Source: Megasphaera hominis
GTDB taxonomy: Bacteria > Bacillota > Negativicutes > Veillonellales > Megasphaeraceae
Length of the DNA: 34,343 nucleotides
Reading direction: 5' to 3'
Assembly (NCBI RefSeq): GCF_014269395.1
Contig: NZ_JACOGK010000031.1
Location: 1-34,343 of the forward strand
The notes under the pieces are model-generated. The model worked only from the letters and a program-made list of their open reading frames with translations. It made no database searches and was not told the origin of the DNA. Position 1 is the first letter of the stretch; each line of letters starts with the position of its first letter. A program made the translations under genes and the position numbers. Of this stretch, positions 24,901 through 31,949 are shown piece after piece.

Positions 24901-25332
24901 CGCACGCATTTCCATCTGCCTGGTATGCGGGTTTTGCAATTCCACCTCATGGAAGGCGCTGACGGGCTCACATCCTTCGACACGGAACCCAATTGCCTGG
25001 CCTACACGGGTACGCACGACAACAACACGACCCGTGGCTGGTACGAAAACGACCTGGACGACGACCAGCGCCACCGCCTTTGCCGCATGCTGCACATGGA
25101 CGACGACACGAGCGGCACGGAAATCACCGGTGCCCTCATTGAATACCTCTACAGCCGCCGGGCAGAAACGGTCATCGTGCCCCTTCAGGACGCCCTGGCC
25201 CTGCCGGCCGGGGACCGCATGAACATCCCCGGCACTGCCACCGGCAACTGGCGCTGGCAGCTCAAAGATGGCCAGCTCCGCCTGGACACGGCCCGCTGGC
25301 TTTCCCAGCTCTGCCGCATCTATAACCGCTAA
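21937..25332 (+). CDS. malQ: Bifunctional GH13 amylase/debranching enzyme fused to 4-alpha-glucanotransferase (GH77)
   Basis: This 1131-residue fusion has an N-terminal Ig-like/CBM domain at about 1-120 and a GH13 neopullulanase-like barrel from AIVYQIFPDRFCRG (~128), with Asp347 (GWRLDVID), Glu376 (IGEVWED) and Asp451 (SSHDIERI). A C-terminal beta domain follows to about 635. A full MalQ runs from AGILLHPTSLPG (641), with PLTPPLLGDSPYLS, Asp929 (VRLDHFRGLEAFW), Glu976 (VAEDLGII) and Asp1028 (GTHDNNTT). All six catalytic acids are present, so both halves should work. It probably hydrolyses or debranches glycogen and maltodextrins and recycles short chains for GlgP; no separate glgX is in the cluster. 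GAGG is placed before the ATG. Confidence 0.93.
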   Translation: MELRLYHDSHSSRWRSRFGAIPTGTRLTLRLGIGGRPATECTAKVRLWKSNDGETLLPMEAKDGYFTVTWTVPETGCLLWYYFIVTTDEKVRYYGNNQDHLGGVGAEYDTVPPAYQITVYDKNSHTPDWFKHAIVYQIFPDRFCRGHKHGENLRGKSGAVIHSDWNDVPYYCKNTETGDVVQYDFFGGDLEGIRQKLDYLADLGVTALYLNPVFESCSNHRYGTADYHKIDPFLGTNDEFSALCEAAKKRGIRIILDGVFSHTGADSIYFNRFGHYPSLGAYQSKESPYYSWYRFTDYPDEYEAWWGVKDLPDVDETNPSYMNFIINGENSVLRHWLRAGISGWRLDVIDELPVPFLRNFYKTLKEENPDAVLIGEVWEDASNKISYSEQREYLCGHDIDSAMNYVLRAMVVDFVLGRKDGTRLGQEIWQLMENYPMENAYAMLNLISSHDIERILTVMSGEKGMVRGESIAKGRVKLLSAWQFTMPGAPCIYYGDEAGQVGGKDPDNRRTYPWGHEDKSLLRWTKRLTALRRHNDALQTGRFIPLYSKGDLYVYCRVIEGGRDVFGKPAKDGLFVIALNRSTTALHTISFFTNGLLYGDLTNALIPNMEPIHTQNSRLELTLPPLGVAILQAKESGPKRAGILLHPTSLPGNGPGNGVLGDYAYRFVDFLKAAGQTLWQILPLTPPLLGDSPYLSRSAFAGNEKLISLDFLNRAGWLSDERYSQYQAEAAQAKTWDDEWKCRSAALWDMSHDKNMTIPWAPFNQFCHDNAYWLDDYALFCAVSDFYGGRDWSQWPDDIRMRRKEAIEYYQKTLSGTISHVKFLQYIVYRQWQDVRAYAHRNGVSILGDIPMFVAHNSADCWAHQELFALDEKGQPTSVAGVPPDYFSADGQLWGNPLYDYDRMAKDHYDWWVQRFRYTFRLVDEVRLDHFRGLEAFWSVPATAKTARAGKWVKAPGAEILKEVRHRLGNVRIVAEDLGIITDEVCDLRTHFHLPGMRVLQFHLMEGADGLTSFDTEPNCLAYTGTHDNNTTRGWYENDLDDDQRHRLCRMLHMDDDTSGTEITGALIEYLYSRRAETVIVPLQDALALPAGDRMNIPGTATGNWRWQLKDGQLRLDTARWLSQLCRIYNR

Positions 25333-25357
25333 AACTAAATATGTAATAGCTGTAACC

Positions 25358-25399
25358 GGCTGCGTACTAAGGATCTCCCTTTTGCGCAGCCTTTTTTTG
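25358..25399 (+). terminator. Terminator of the glycogen cluster
   Basis: GGCTGCG / CGCAGCC with inner AAGG/CCTT pairing and a seven-T tract. Confidence 0.9.
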
Positions 25400-25412
25400 C
25401 TGGATTGATTTC

Positions 25413-25562
25413 CGTGCCTGTAAAAGGCCTTTCCATACGGGCAGGGGCAGCACGGTCGCCGTTAGCAGCGATGGCAGTGCCGTCCTCGGCTTGGGCTATA
25501 TCGGCCCTGAGGCAGGCATGCCCGTCACGAAAGGCAAAGTCCTTCTTTTGTTTTTCCCTTGA
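25413..25562 (+). pseudogene. Malic enzyme fragment (decayed)
   Basis: In the +3 frame, from about 25443 to 25534, the translation reads [20 protein letters not shown] then [12 protein letters not shown]. This closely follows the malic enzyme block '(K/R)[30 protein letters not shown]'. The frame is open only to the TGA at 25560 and has no start codon; sequence on both sides does not resemble the enzyme. It therefore looks like a ~35-residue relic of a maeA/maeB-type gene trapped between the glycogen terminator and the tetR promoter. The tetR -35 box overlaps its end. Confidence 0.65.
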
Positions 25563-25588
25563 CAAAAATAGACCGATTGGTTTATTTT
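25559..25588 (+). promoter_or_regulatory. tetR promoter
   Basis: A perfect -35 TTGACA (25559-25564) and a TATTTT -10 (25583-25588) with 18-bp spacing, 20 bases before the ATG. A dyad operator fills the spacer. Confidence 0.65.
25569..25584. promoter_or_regulatory. NemR/LmrA-type operator TAGACC-4-GGTTTA
   Basis: TAGACCGATTGGTTTA differs at one position from the dyad TAGACCnnnnGGTCTA, the kind of site bound by NemR and LmrA/YxaF-like TetR repressors. Lying between -35 and -10 of the tetR-family gene, it predicts autorepression. Confidence 0.65.
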
Positions 25589-25607
25589 AATTTAAGGAGG
25601 TACGCAT

Positions 25608-26192
25608 ATGAAAAAAGGAGAAGCAACAAAAGAACATCTCATCGCCTGTGCCGGCCGCCTCTTCTGGCGTAACGGCTACGCCGCTACTGGTTTGAGCGAA
25701 ATCCTAAAGGAAGCGAAGCTGACCAAGGGTTCCTTTTATTTCTATTTCAAATCCAAGGAAGACCTGGCCGTTGCCGTCGTGGGCTACTATCACCGCGTCG
25801 TCTACGAATGGCTTGCCGGCTTTGCGGCAGACGCAGACTGGGAAACCTTCGTCACGCACTTTACCGGAGCCATGCTGGAAGGTGCTGGAAAAGGCGAGCA
25901 TTACGGCTGTCCCATTGCCGTCGTCGGTATGGAACTGGCCTTTTCCCATAAGGCCATTGCCGGCGTATATATGGAAGCTATGGAGGAAATGCAGGGCCTC
26001 TTCGGGCAGGTCCTCATGTCCTCAGGCCTTCCATCGGACCAGGCAGACAGCCTGGCAGGCCGTCTCTTTGCCATTTACGAAGGGAACCTGCTGCTGTACC
26101 GCATGAGTACAGACGCTTCCTATATAGAGAAGCTGAAAGAACAGCTCTTGGCAACATACCGGGAATATCAGCAAAGGAAGGCTAGAATATGA
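25608..26192 (+). CDS. TetR/AcrR family regulator (LmrA/YxaF-NemR-like)
   Basis: This 194-residue repressor has an N-terminal HTH: LIACAGRLFWRNGYAATGLSEILKEAKLTKGSFYFYFKSKEDL (about residues 8-50), with the usual recognition helix LTKGSFYFYF. The C-terminal domain contains GCPIAVVGMELA, reminiscent of the LmrA/YxaF/NemR subgroup, whose ligands are drugs, flavonoids or electrophiles. A matching operator sits in its own promoter. AAGGAGG precedes the ATG. The stop overlaps the next gene (ATGA), so the [4Fe-4S] protein is probably a main regulated target. The inducer cannot be told from sequence. Confidence 0.9.
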   Translation: MKKGEATKEHLIACAGRLFWRNGYAATGLSEILKEAKLTKGSFYFYFKSKEDLAVAVVGYYHRVVYEWLAGFAADADWETFVTHFTGAMLEGAGKGEHYGCPIAVVGMELAFSHKAIAGVYMEAMEEMQGLFGQVLMSSGLPSDQADSLAGRLFAIYEGNLLLYRMSTDASYIEKLKEQLLATYREYQQRKARI

Positions 26193-27151
26193 CTACCCTG
26201 ACAGGCGCTGCCATCCACGCGGCAGCCTTAGAATACGGCTACGATAATTGTGGCGTCATTCCCGTGTCCGATCTGGACGGGTACGCCGCACGGCTCCGGG
26301 AACGGCAGGAAAAGATCCCCGCCAGCAAGGCCGTCTATGCAAACATGGAACGCTTTACAGAATTAAAAGAACGCTATCCCTGGGCTAAATCCGTCGTCAT
26401 CTGCACGACCTGGCTGGGCAAGTACCGCTTCCCCCAGTCCTTCCAGGGAAAATACGCCAAGGCCTTTTTCCTCGCCGCTGACGCCGTCCCGGACAGCCCG
26501 CGGCATGAGCAAAAGCAGCAGTTTACAGTGTGGCTGCAGGCGCAAGGCCTGCGCATTGCAGGAGGAGAAGCGAACGCGCCGTCTCACATCCTGCCCCTGC
26601 GCTACGCCGCCGTCGCCGCCGGCCTGGGGATTTTCCGCAAGAATAATTTCTTCTACGGCGAAGAAGGTTCGTACTACGATCTCGAAGGCTATCTCATCGA
26701 CGCTGACGTGACGTACCGCCAGCAGTGCAGCCTGCGTCCCTGTGCGGATACGTGCATGTGCTGCCAAAATGCCTGCAAGACCCACGCCCTGTGCGCGCCC
26801 TATATGATGAATCCCTTGTCATGCGTCTCCTTTTGGACCACCTTCGGCCAGGGCCAGGTACCGCCCCATTTAGAGGCTGGCCAGTTCGGCACGTGGATTT
26901 GCGGCTGCGATGCCTGCCAGGATGCCTGTCCCTGCAACCGCCGCCACGACTGGTCCCAAGGCGAAGCCATAGCGGAAGTAGAAGAGCTGACAGACCTCCT
27001 GGCGCCGGAAACACTCGTCCAGGCCCCGGATGACATCCTGCGGGAACAGGTCATTCCCCTTACAGTGGATCACCTGCGGCCTGGAGAAACGCAGACCCTG
27101 CGCACGTGTGCCGCCCGGGCGCTGGCCTACGAAAAATCGCATCAAGCGTAA
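26189..27151 (+). CDS. QueG-like double [4Fe-4S] cluster protein
   Basis: This 320-residue protein resembles epoxyqueuosine reductase at its N-terminus (AAALEYGYDNCGVIPVSDL, then a YPWAKSVVICTTW block) and has two cysteine clusters. One is CSLRPCADTCMCCQNACKTHALC near residues 178-200, the other CGCDACQDACPCNRR near 240-254. QueG has two ferredoxin-like [4Fe-4S] sites plus a cobalamin site and acts on tRNA queuosine. Here the spacing is altered, the final Cys-Pro is followed by CNRR, and the C-terminal half lacks obvious HEAT repeats, so I regard it as a paralogue. It is coupled to a LmrA/NemR-like repressor, which suggests a reductase induced by a small molecule, possibly for detoxification. 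Automatic annotation may simply call it queG. Confidence 0.75.
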   Translation: MTTLTGAAIHAAALEYGYDNCGVIPVSDLDGYAARLRERQEKIPASKAVYANMERFTELKERYPWAKSVVICTTWLGKYRFPQSFQGKYAKAFFLAADAVPDSPRHEQKQQFTVWLQAQGLRIAGGEANAPSHILPLRYAAVAAGLGIFRKNNFFYGEEGSYYDLEGYLIDADVTYRQQCSLRPCADTCMCCQNACKTHALCAPYMMNPLSCVSFWTTFGQGQVPPHLEAGQFGTWICGCDACQDACPCNRRHDWSQGEAIAEVEELTDLLAPETLVQAPDDILREQVIPLTVDHLRPGETQTLRTCAARALAYEKSHQA

Positions 27152-27200
27152 CCACCTGAGCGCTCCTGCAGGATAAGGCCAGGGAACGGAAAAAAGGAAA

Positions 27201-27229
27201 TGCGCTGCCTATGTCGAATATGATATAAT
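27201..27229 (+). promoter_or_regulatory. Promoter of the OLD-nuclease gene
   Basis: TGCGCT, 17-bp spacer, TATAAT (27224-27229); the -35 is poor. Predicted start near 27236. Confidence 0.5.
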
Positions 27230-27235
27230 AGAACA

Positions 27236-27338
27236 ATAACATCCGGCCCGGGGCTGTGTACTCCGGCCGGGAAACGGCAGCTATCAAAGCGCCTCACACG
27301 AAACGAGGCGGCACCCTGCTCCTAAAGGAGTGAACCTT
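27236..27338 (+). promoter_or_regulatory. Structured ~100-nt 5' leader
   Basis: Three consecutive pairings are visible: CCGGCC/GGCCGG (about 27243-27278), CGCCTC/GAGGCG around a 9-nt loop (about 27290-27310), and CTCC-TAAA-GGAG (27319-27330), in which GGAG of the ribosome site AAAGGAG is itself paired. No U tract follows any stem, so these are not simple terminators. The last hairpin could lower translation of the nuclease. Confidence 0.45.
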
Positions 27339-29045
27339 ATGTACATACACTATATTCGCATACAAAATTACCGCAACTTTAAGGACGTAGAAATGACCTT
27401 TCACGACAAGGCCAACTATCTCGTCGGTGAAAACGCCATCGGCAAGAGCGGTTTCTTACGCCTCTTAAAGCTCATGAGCGAAGGCAGCGGCATTACGGAA
27501 AACGACTACGCCGACCCGGACGTGCCCTTGATCGTCACCGTAGAGCTGGTCTTGCTCGATTCCCTGAACGAATACTTTTATGACCTGCCGGAAGAGCATC
27601 GTGAAAGCATCCGCGTGCGCATGGAAAAACGGGTAGAAGAAGTATATCCCCGCCTGTACGACGTCGATACGGAAGAAGAACTGCCTCTCGATGTGATCCG
27701 CCGCATCCGCTACATTTCCTACTCGGCCAGCATGGCTGAAGAAGGCGTAGCGCCGGCCCGGGTTTACAGGGCTCTCGAACGGATGCTGACCAAATGGGGG
27801 AGCAAGCAGCTCGACACGTTCTCACCGGAACTGAAGGCCTTCATCAACCACGAAGCGCGCTACGGCAGTCTCGATTCATCCTTTTACGTTGACATTTTCC
27901 TCTTGTCGTGTTTCCTCAGCCGTGAAGACCGTCCCCGGGCAGATAATATGAAATTCATATCCGTCGTTGCCCTGGAAATCATTACGCAGATTTACCTCAT
28001 TTGCGAAAGCAAGGCCGTACCGCTGGAACACACGCTCATCGTCGACCAGGCCGGCCACCGCTGGCTGCCCCTCATTACATCCATTGACGAACCGGAAATC
28101 CACTTGCACCCATACATGCAGCGGTCGGTCCTGAACTACTACAAACGGCTCTTGAACAACGAAGATCCCCAGTTTGTAGAGCTCCTGAAAGGACTTTTCC
28201 ACATCGACGGCCTGCGCGGCCAGATGTTCGTCGTTACCCATTCGACAGACTCCCTCGTCGACGATTACCGCAACATCGTCCGCTTCTACCGTGACGATTA
28301 TGGCCAGGTCCGCGCCGCCTGCGGGGCCAAGTTCCATTTCAATGAAGAAATCGAAAAGCATCTGATCATGCACTTCCCGGAAGTCAAAGAAGCCCTCTAT
28401 TCGCGGAGCGTCATCATCGTCGAAGGCGAAACGGAATACGGCTGCTTCAGCCTCTTCGGCACGACCCTGGGCCTGCCCTTTGACTACTACGGCATTTGCC
28501 TCATCAACGCCCGCGGCGAAAGCTCCATCTCGAAAATCCGCAAATTGCTCGAATTCTTCCGTATTCCTACGGTCGTCCTTTATGACGCCGACGTGAAAAA
28601 CGGCAGGGAACGGGAACCGTACACGTACTTTACAGACGGCATTTGCTTTGAAATGGATTTGGCCAAGACTATGATCGACCACAACCATCGCCGTGATTTG
28701 GACCACATTATCGACGCCGTCAATGGCGAACACGCCCGGGCGTCGACAGATATGCTGAAACGGGCGTGCCGCAAGCTCGACGTCAACTATCACGACTACC
28801 CGCCGCGCCGCCTGTGGAATGTCAATCCCCGCAATCACAAGGCCCTCTACATCTATTATTTCGCCTGGCTCTATAGCAATAAAGGCGTCATCTTAGGCCG
28901 TCTTATAGGCCAGTCCTTGCCGGCGGAGCTCATTCCCCCGGCCTTTGTCAAGACCATCCGTGCTGCGGGCAATTTGGCCAAGGTTACAATCCAGCACGAA
29001 GCAGCCGAACAGATTTACCCGCACGACGACGTCGAACGGGAGTAA
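27339..29045 (+). CDS. OLD-family ATPase-TOPRIM endonuclease
   Basis: This 568-residue protein has an SMC/RecF-like ATPase: YIRIQNYRNFKDVEMTF, Walker A GENAIGKS (residues 30-37), Walker B ITSIDEPEIHLHP (Asp250, Glu251) and FVVTHSTDSL as the switch His. It is followed by a TOPRIM nuclease domain with IIVEGETEYG (Glu362) and VVLYDADVK (Asp416, Asp418). This is the domain order of OLD (overcoming lysogenization defect) nucleases. Class 2 OLD proteins pair with a UvrD-like helicase in Gabija; no helicase is adjacent, so this fits a stand-alone type. Phage defence or DNA repair are likely roles. ATG 27339 is chosen because AAAGGAG ends 8 bases upstream; GTG 27330 overlaps that site. The gene has its own promoter and a hairpin terminator. 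Confidence 0.85.
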   Translation: MYIHYIRIQNYRNFKDVEMTFHDKANYLVGENAIGKSGFLRLLKLMSEGSGITENDYADPDVPLIVTVELVLLDSLNEYFYDLPEEHRESIRVRMEKRVEEVYPRLYDVDTEEELPLDVIRRIRYISYSASMAEEGVAPARVYRALERMLTKWGSKQLDTFSPELKAFINHEARYGSLDSSFYVDIFLLSCFLSREDRPRADNMKFISVVALEIITQIYLICESKAVPLEHTLIVDQAGHRWLPLITSIDEPEIHLHPYMQRSVLNYYKRLLNNEDPQFVELLKGLFHIDGLRGQMFVVTHSTDSLVDDYRNIVRFYRDDYGQVRAACGAKFHFNEEIEKHLIMHFPEVKEALYSRSVIIVEGETEYGCFSLFGTTLGLPFDYYGICLINARGESSISKIRKLLEFFRIPTVVLYDADVKNGREREPYTYFTDGICFEMDLAKTMIDHNHRRDLDHIIDAVNGEHARASTDMLKRACRKLDVNYHDYPPRRLWNVNPRNHKALYIYYFAWLYSNKGVILGRLIGQSLPAELIPPAFVKTIRAAGNLAKVTIQHEAAEQIYPHDDVERE

Positions 29046-29136
29046 GACCCCGGAAGTACGGGCCCTTTCGTAGGCCCAGCCCTGCGCCAACGCGTGCAGG
29101 CAGTCATACTTCTTCAGCCTAGCCGAACCACAGTGG

Positions 29137-29195
29137 ACGGGACAGAGGCCTTTTTTGCACACCTGCAAAGCCCCTGTGCCCGTCTCTTGTTTTTC
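29137..29195 (+). terminator. Terminator after the OLD nuclease gene
   Basis: A long interrupted stem (ACGGG-ACAG-GGC...TTGCA-CACC-TGCAA...GCC-CTGT-CCCGT) is followed by CTCTTGTTTTT. Confidence 0.75.
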
Positions 29196-29259
29196 CGGTC
29201 TCTTTGGTGTAGTATAGGCACTACCTGTTTTGCGATTATCACGTTAGGAGGAAAGACGC

Positions 29260-31728
29260 GTGTTACTATTTATTGCCGAAAAACCGAGCATGGCCCGTGA
29301 ACTGGCCCAATGCCTGCCAGGCCCGCGCAAGCGCTGCCAGGGCTTCATTACCACTGGCGGCGGTACCGTTACCTGGGCCTATGGCCACGTCCTCCAACAG
29401 GCAGAACCGGAGGACTACGACCCGAAATATAAACGCTGGAATGCTGCCGATTTACCCATTATTCCTACGGATTGGAAACTCCTCATCAGCCCGAACAGCA
29501 AGGACCAGTTCCAGGTCATTGCAAAACTCATTGGCGAAGCCGACCGCATCGTCAACGCCGGCGACCCGGACCGGGAAGGGCAGCTCCTCATCGATGAAAT
29601 CCTCGACTACGTAGGCAACAAAAAGCCTGTCGAACGGATTCTCCTCAACGCCTTGGACGAAAAGAGCATTCGCGAATCCCTGGCCGATCTCCGCGATAAC
29701 CGGGACTTCCTGCACCTCAAGGAATCGGCCCTGGCCCGGAGCCGCGCCGACTGGCTCATTGGCATGAACGCCTCCCGCGCCTTTACCCTCGCCGCCAGAC
29801 GGCAGGGACACCGGGGCGTACTCCCTGTAGGCCGCGTAAAGACGCCGACCTTGGCCCTCGTCGTGCGGCGCCAGCGCGAGCTCGATGCCTTTACACCGGT
29901 GACGTACTACGTTGTAAAAGCCGATTTTCTCCACGAAAAGGGCACCATTACGGCCCAGTGGCAGCCCAAGGATACGCAGGCCGGCCTGGACGCAGATAAC
30001 CACGTTATCGACAAGGCCCAGGCGGAAGCCGTCTTAGCCCGACTGGCTGCCGCACCGGACGGCGTCATTGCCGGGCAGAAAAAGACGAAAAAGAAGGAAC
30101 CGCCACCGCTGCCCCTATCCCTGTCGTCCCTCCAGGTCTTGGCAGGGAAACGCTACGGCTACAGTCCGCAGCAGGTCCTCGATACGGCCCAGCAGCTCTA
30201 CGAACGAAAGCTCACGACGTATCCCCGTTCGGACTGCGAATATTTGCCCCTCAACCAGCGCAAGGACATTCCCGCAATTTTGGGCAACCTGGCGCAAATC
30301 CCGGCCGGCCACTTAGGCGAATGGGCCGGCCAGGCCGACGGCAAGCGCAAGAGCCGTGCCTGGAACGACAGCAAGATTACGGCCCACCACGCCATCATCC
30401 CCACGACTGTCGCCTGCAACTTCGCCCAGCTCACGTCTATGCAGCAGCACGTATATTACCTCATTGCCCGGTCCTACATCGCCCAGTTTTACCCTGATTA
30501 CGAATACGACCAAATGCGTATCGACATTGCCGCTGCCGGTGAAGGCTTCGTCGCCCACGGCAGGACGATTACGCAAATGGGCTGGCGCGACCTCTACGGC
30601 GGCGACAAGAAACAGGACGACGAAGACGAAAGCAAGACCTTGCCCGTCGTGCGCAAGGGCGATCCGGCCCGGTATCAAGAAGGCCGCATAGAAGAGAAAC
30701 AGACAAAGCCGCCGGCCCGCTTTACGGCATCGACCCTCCTGGCGGCCATGAAGGAAATTTATAAATACGTCAAGGACGATTCCCTGAAGAAGAAATTGAA
30801 GGAAGTACAAGGCATCGGCACAGAAGCGACGCGGGCGACGATCATTAACGAGCTCATTGCCCGCCATTTCCTCACGGAAGAAGGGAAGAAGAAGTACCTC
30901 AAGCCTACGGACCAGGCGTACATGCTCATCGATGCCTTGCCGGAAGCCCTCGTCTATCCTGATGAAACGGCTGTCTGGGAAGACCGGCTCTATAAAATGA
31001 GTGAAGGCAAGGACAGCCTCGACGCCTTCCTGCACGATCAGGTGGCGTTCCTGCAACTGATTATCGAAGCAGCCGGTGCGAGCCACATGGAAAGCGCCGA
31101 CGCAGATGCGCCCAAGTGCCCGCAGTGCGGCAGTCCCATGGTGCGGCGGCACAGCCAGTACGGTGACTTCTACGGCTGCAGCCGCTATCCCCATTGCCGT
31201 ACTGTCGTCCGTCTCGATGGTTCCAGCCCGGCCGCCAGCAGTAGTGCAGACGGGACGCAAAAGGCGGCGCCGCGCCGCAAGGCCCAGCCGGATCCGGATG
31301 CGCCCAAGTGCCCGCAGTGTGGCAGCCCTATGGTACGGCGCCATAGCCAGTATGGCGACTTCTACGGCTGCAGTAACTATCCTGCGTGCCGTGGCACCCT
31401 GCGCATAGACGCAGCCACTGCGGCAGGGGCAGGGACGACGGCCCAGGCAGCTGCCAAAGGAGCCGGCACGACCGCCAAAAAGACAGCCAAACCCCGTGCG
31501 GCCCGTGCGGGCAAGGGGACAGCTGCGAAAGCCGGCCAGGCTGCACCAGCACCGACTCTGGCGAGACCGGTAGCAGCCGATGGTGTCTATCCCTGTCCCC
31601 TGTGTAAGACCGGCCACTTCGAAGCCCACAGCGGCCCTAACGGTACCGTCTGGTCGTGCAGCACGCCGACGTGCAATACGAAATGTGCCGACGTAGACGG
31701 CGTGCCCAGTATATATGCCAAAAAGTGA
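29260..31728 (+). CDS. topB: DNA topoisomerase III TopB
   Basis: This 822-residue type IA topoisomerase relaxes or decatenates DNA through a 5'-phosphotyrosine. The TOPRIM opening LLFIAEKPSMA (Glu7) and DPDREGQLL (Asp102, Asp104) are intact. The core contains RSRADWLIGMNASRAFT and GRVKTPTLALVV, and the active-site Tyr321 is in KLTTYPRSD. The C-terminus carries two near-identical C4 zinc ribbons (CPQCGSPM...FYGCSRYPHC and its copy), then an Ala/Lys/Thr-rich linker and a third ribbon (CPLCKTGHF...CNTKC). TopB proteins of this group vary in zinc ribbon number. GTG start with AGGAGG 9 bases upstream. Alone between terminators. Confidence 0.96.
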   Translation: MLLFIAEKPSMARELAQCLPGPRKRCQGFITTGGGTVTWAYGHVLQQAEPEDYDPKYKRWNAADLPIIPTDWKLLISPNSKDQFQVIAKLIGEADRIVNAGDPDREGQLLIDEILDYVGNKKPVERILLNALDEKSIRESLADLRDNRDFLHLKESALARSRADWLIGMNASRAFTLAARRQGHRGVLPVGRVKTPTLALVVRRQRELDAFTPVTYYVVKADFLHEKGTITAQWQPKDTQAGLDADNHVIDKAQAEAVLARLAAAPDGVIAGQKKTKKKEPPPLPLSLSSLQVLAGKRYGYSPQQVLDTAQQLYERKLTTYPRSDCEYLPLNQRKDIPAILGNLAQIPAGHLGEWAGQADGKRKSRAWNDSKITAHHAIIPTTVACNFAQLTSMQQHVYYLIARSYIAQFYPDYEYDQMRIDIAAAGEGFVAHGRTITQMGWRDLYGGDKKQDDEDESKTLPVVRKGDPARYQEGRIEEKQTKPPARFTASTLLAAMKEIYKYVKDDSLKKKLKEVQGIGTEATRATIINELIARHFLTEEGKKKYLKPTDQAYMLIDALPEALVYPDETAVWEDRLYKMSEGKDSLDAFLHDQVAFLQLIIEAAGASHMESADADAPKCPQCGSPMVRRHSQYGDFYGCSRYPHCRTVVRLDGSSPAASSSADGTQKAAPRRKAQPDPDAPKCPQCGSPMVRRHSQYGDFYGCSNYPACRGTLRIDAATAAGAGTTAQAAAKGAGTTAKKTAKPRAARAGKGTAAKAGQAAPAPTLARPVAADGVYPCPLCKTGHFEAHSGPNGTVWSCSTPTCNTKCADVDGVPSIYAKK
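31105..31383 (+). repeat. Duplicated zinc-ribbon coding unit in topB
   Basis: Two 86-base units, 31105-31190 and 31298-31383 (period 193 bases), encode almost the same ribbon DAPKCPQCGSPMVRRHSQYG plus DFYGCS. Most differences are silent third-position changes, suggesting a fairly recent duplication or gene conversion under purifying selection. Confidence 0.85.
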
Positions 31729-31746
31729 TAAACATAACCATGGAAG

Positions 31747-31787
31747 AAAAAGCAGTGTCTGTCCTTCGAGACAAACGCTGCTTTTTT
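31747..31787 (+). terminator. Terminator of topB
   Basis: AAAAAGCAG / CTGCTTTTTT with an inner TGTCT/AGACA stem. Confidence 0.9.
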
Positions 31788-31880
31788 GTATACACAACCA
31801 TATTTTTCGAAAACTACCGGACGAACAGGAAAATATAAAGAAAAAAACAGAGAAAAAGTGCAATCCATTCTTAAAACAGA

Positions 31881-31910
31881 TTGGATATTATAAGAAAAGC
31901 AGGTTATAAT
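31881..31910 (+). promoter_or_regulatory. Promoter of the small membrane protein gene
   Basis: TTGGAT, 18-bp spacer, TATAAT; 40 bases upstream of the ATG. Confidence 0.6.
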
Positions 31911-31949
31911 AATAGTGTTAGGAATCTTTTTCCGTTGCAGGAGGTAGAC

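Noticed and set aside
25405..25590. A 61-residue plus-strand frame and a 76-residue minus-strand frame after the glycogen cluster
   Set aside because: Neither has a ribosome site; the malic enzyme similarity is in a third frame and the tetR promoter overlaps the end.
29209..29224. GTAGT-6-ACTAC dyad upstream of topB as an operator
   Set aside because: Short, and no convincing promoter could be aligned with it.
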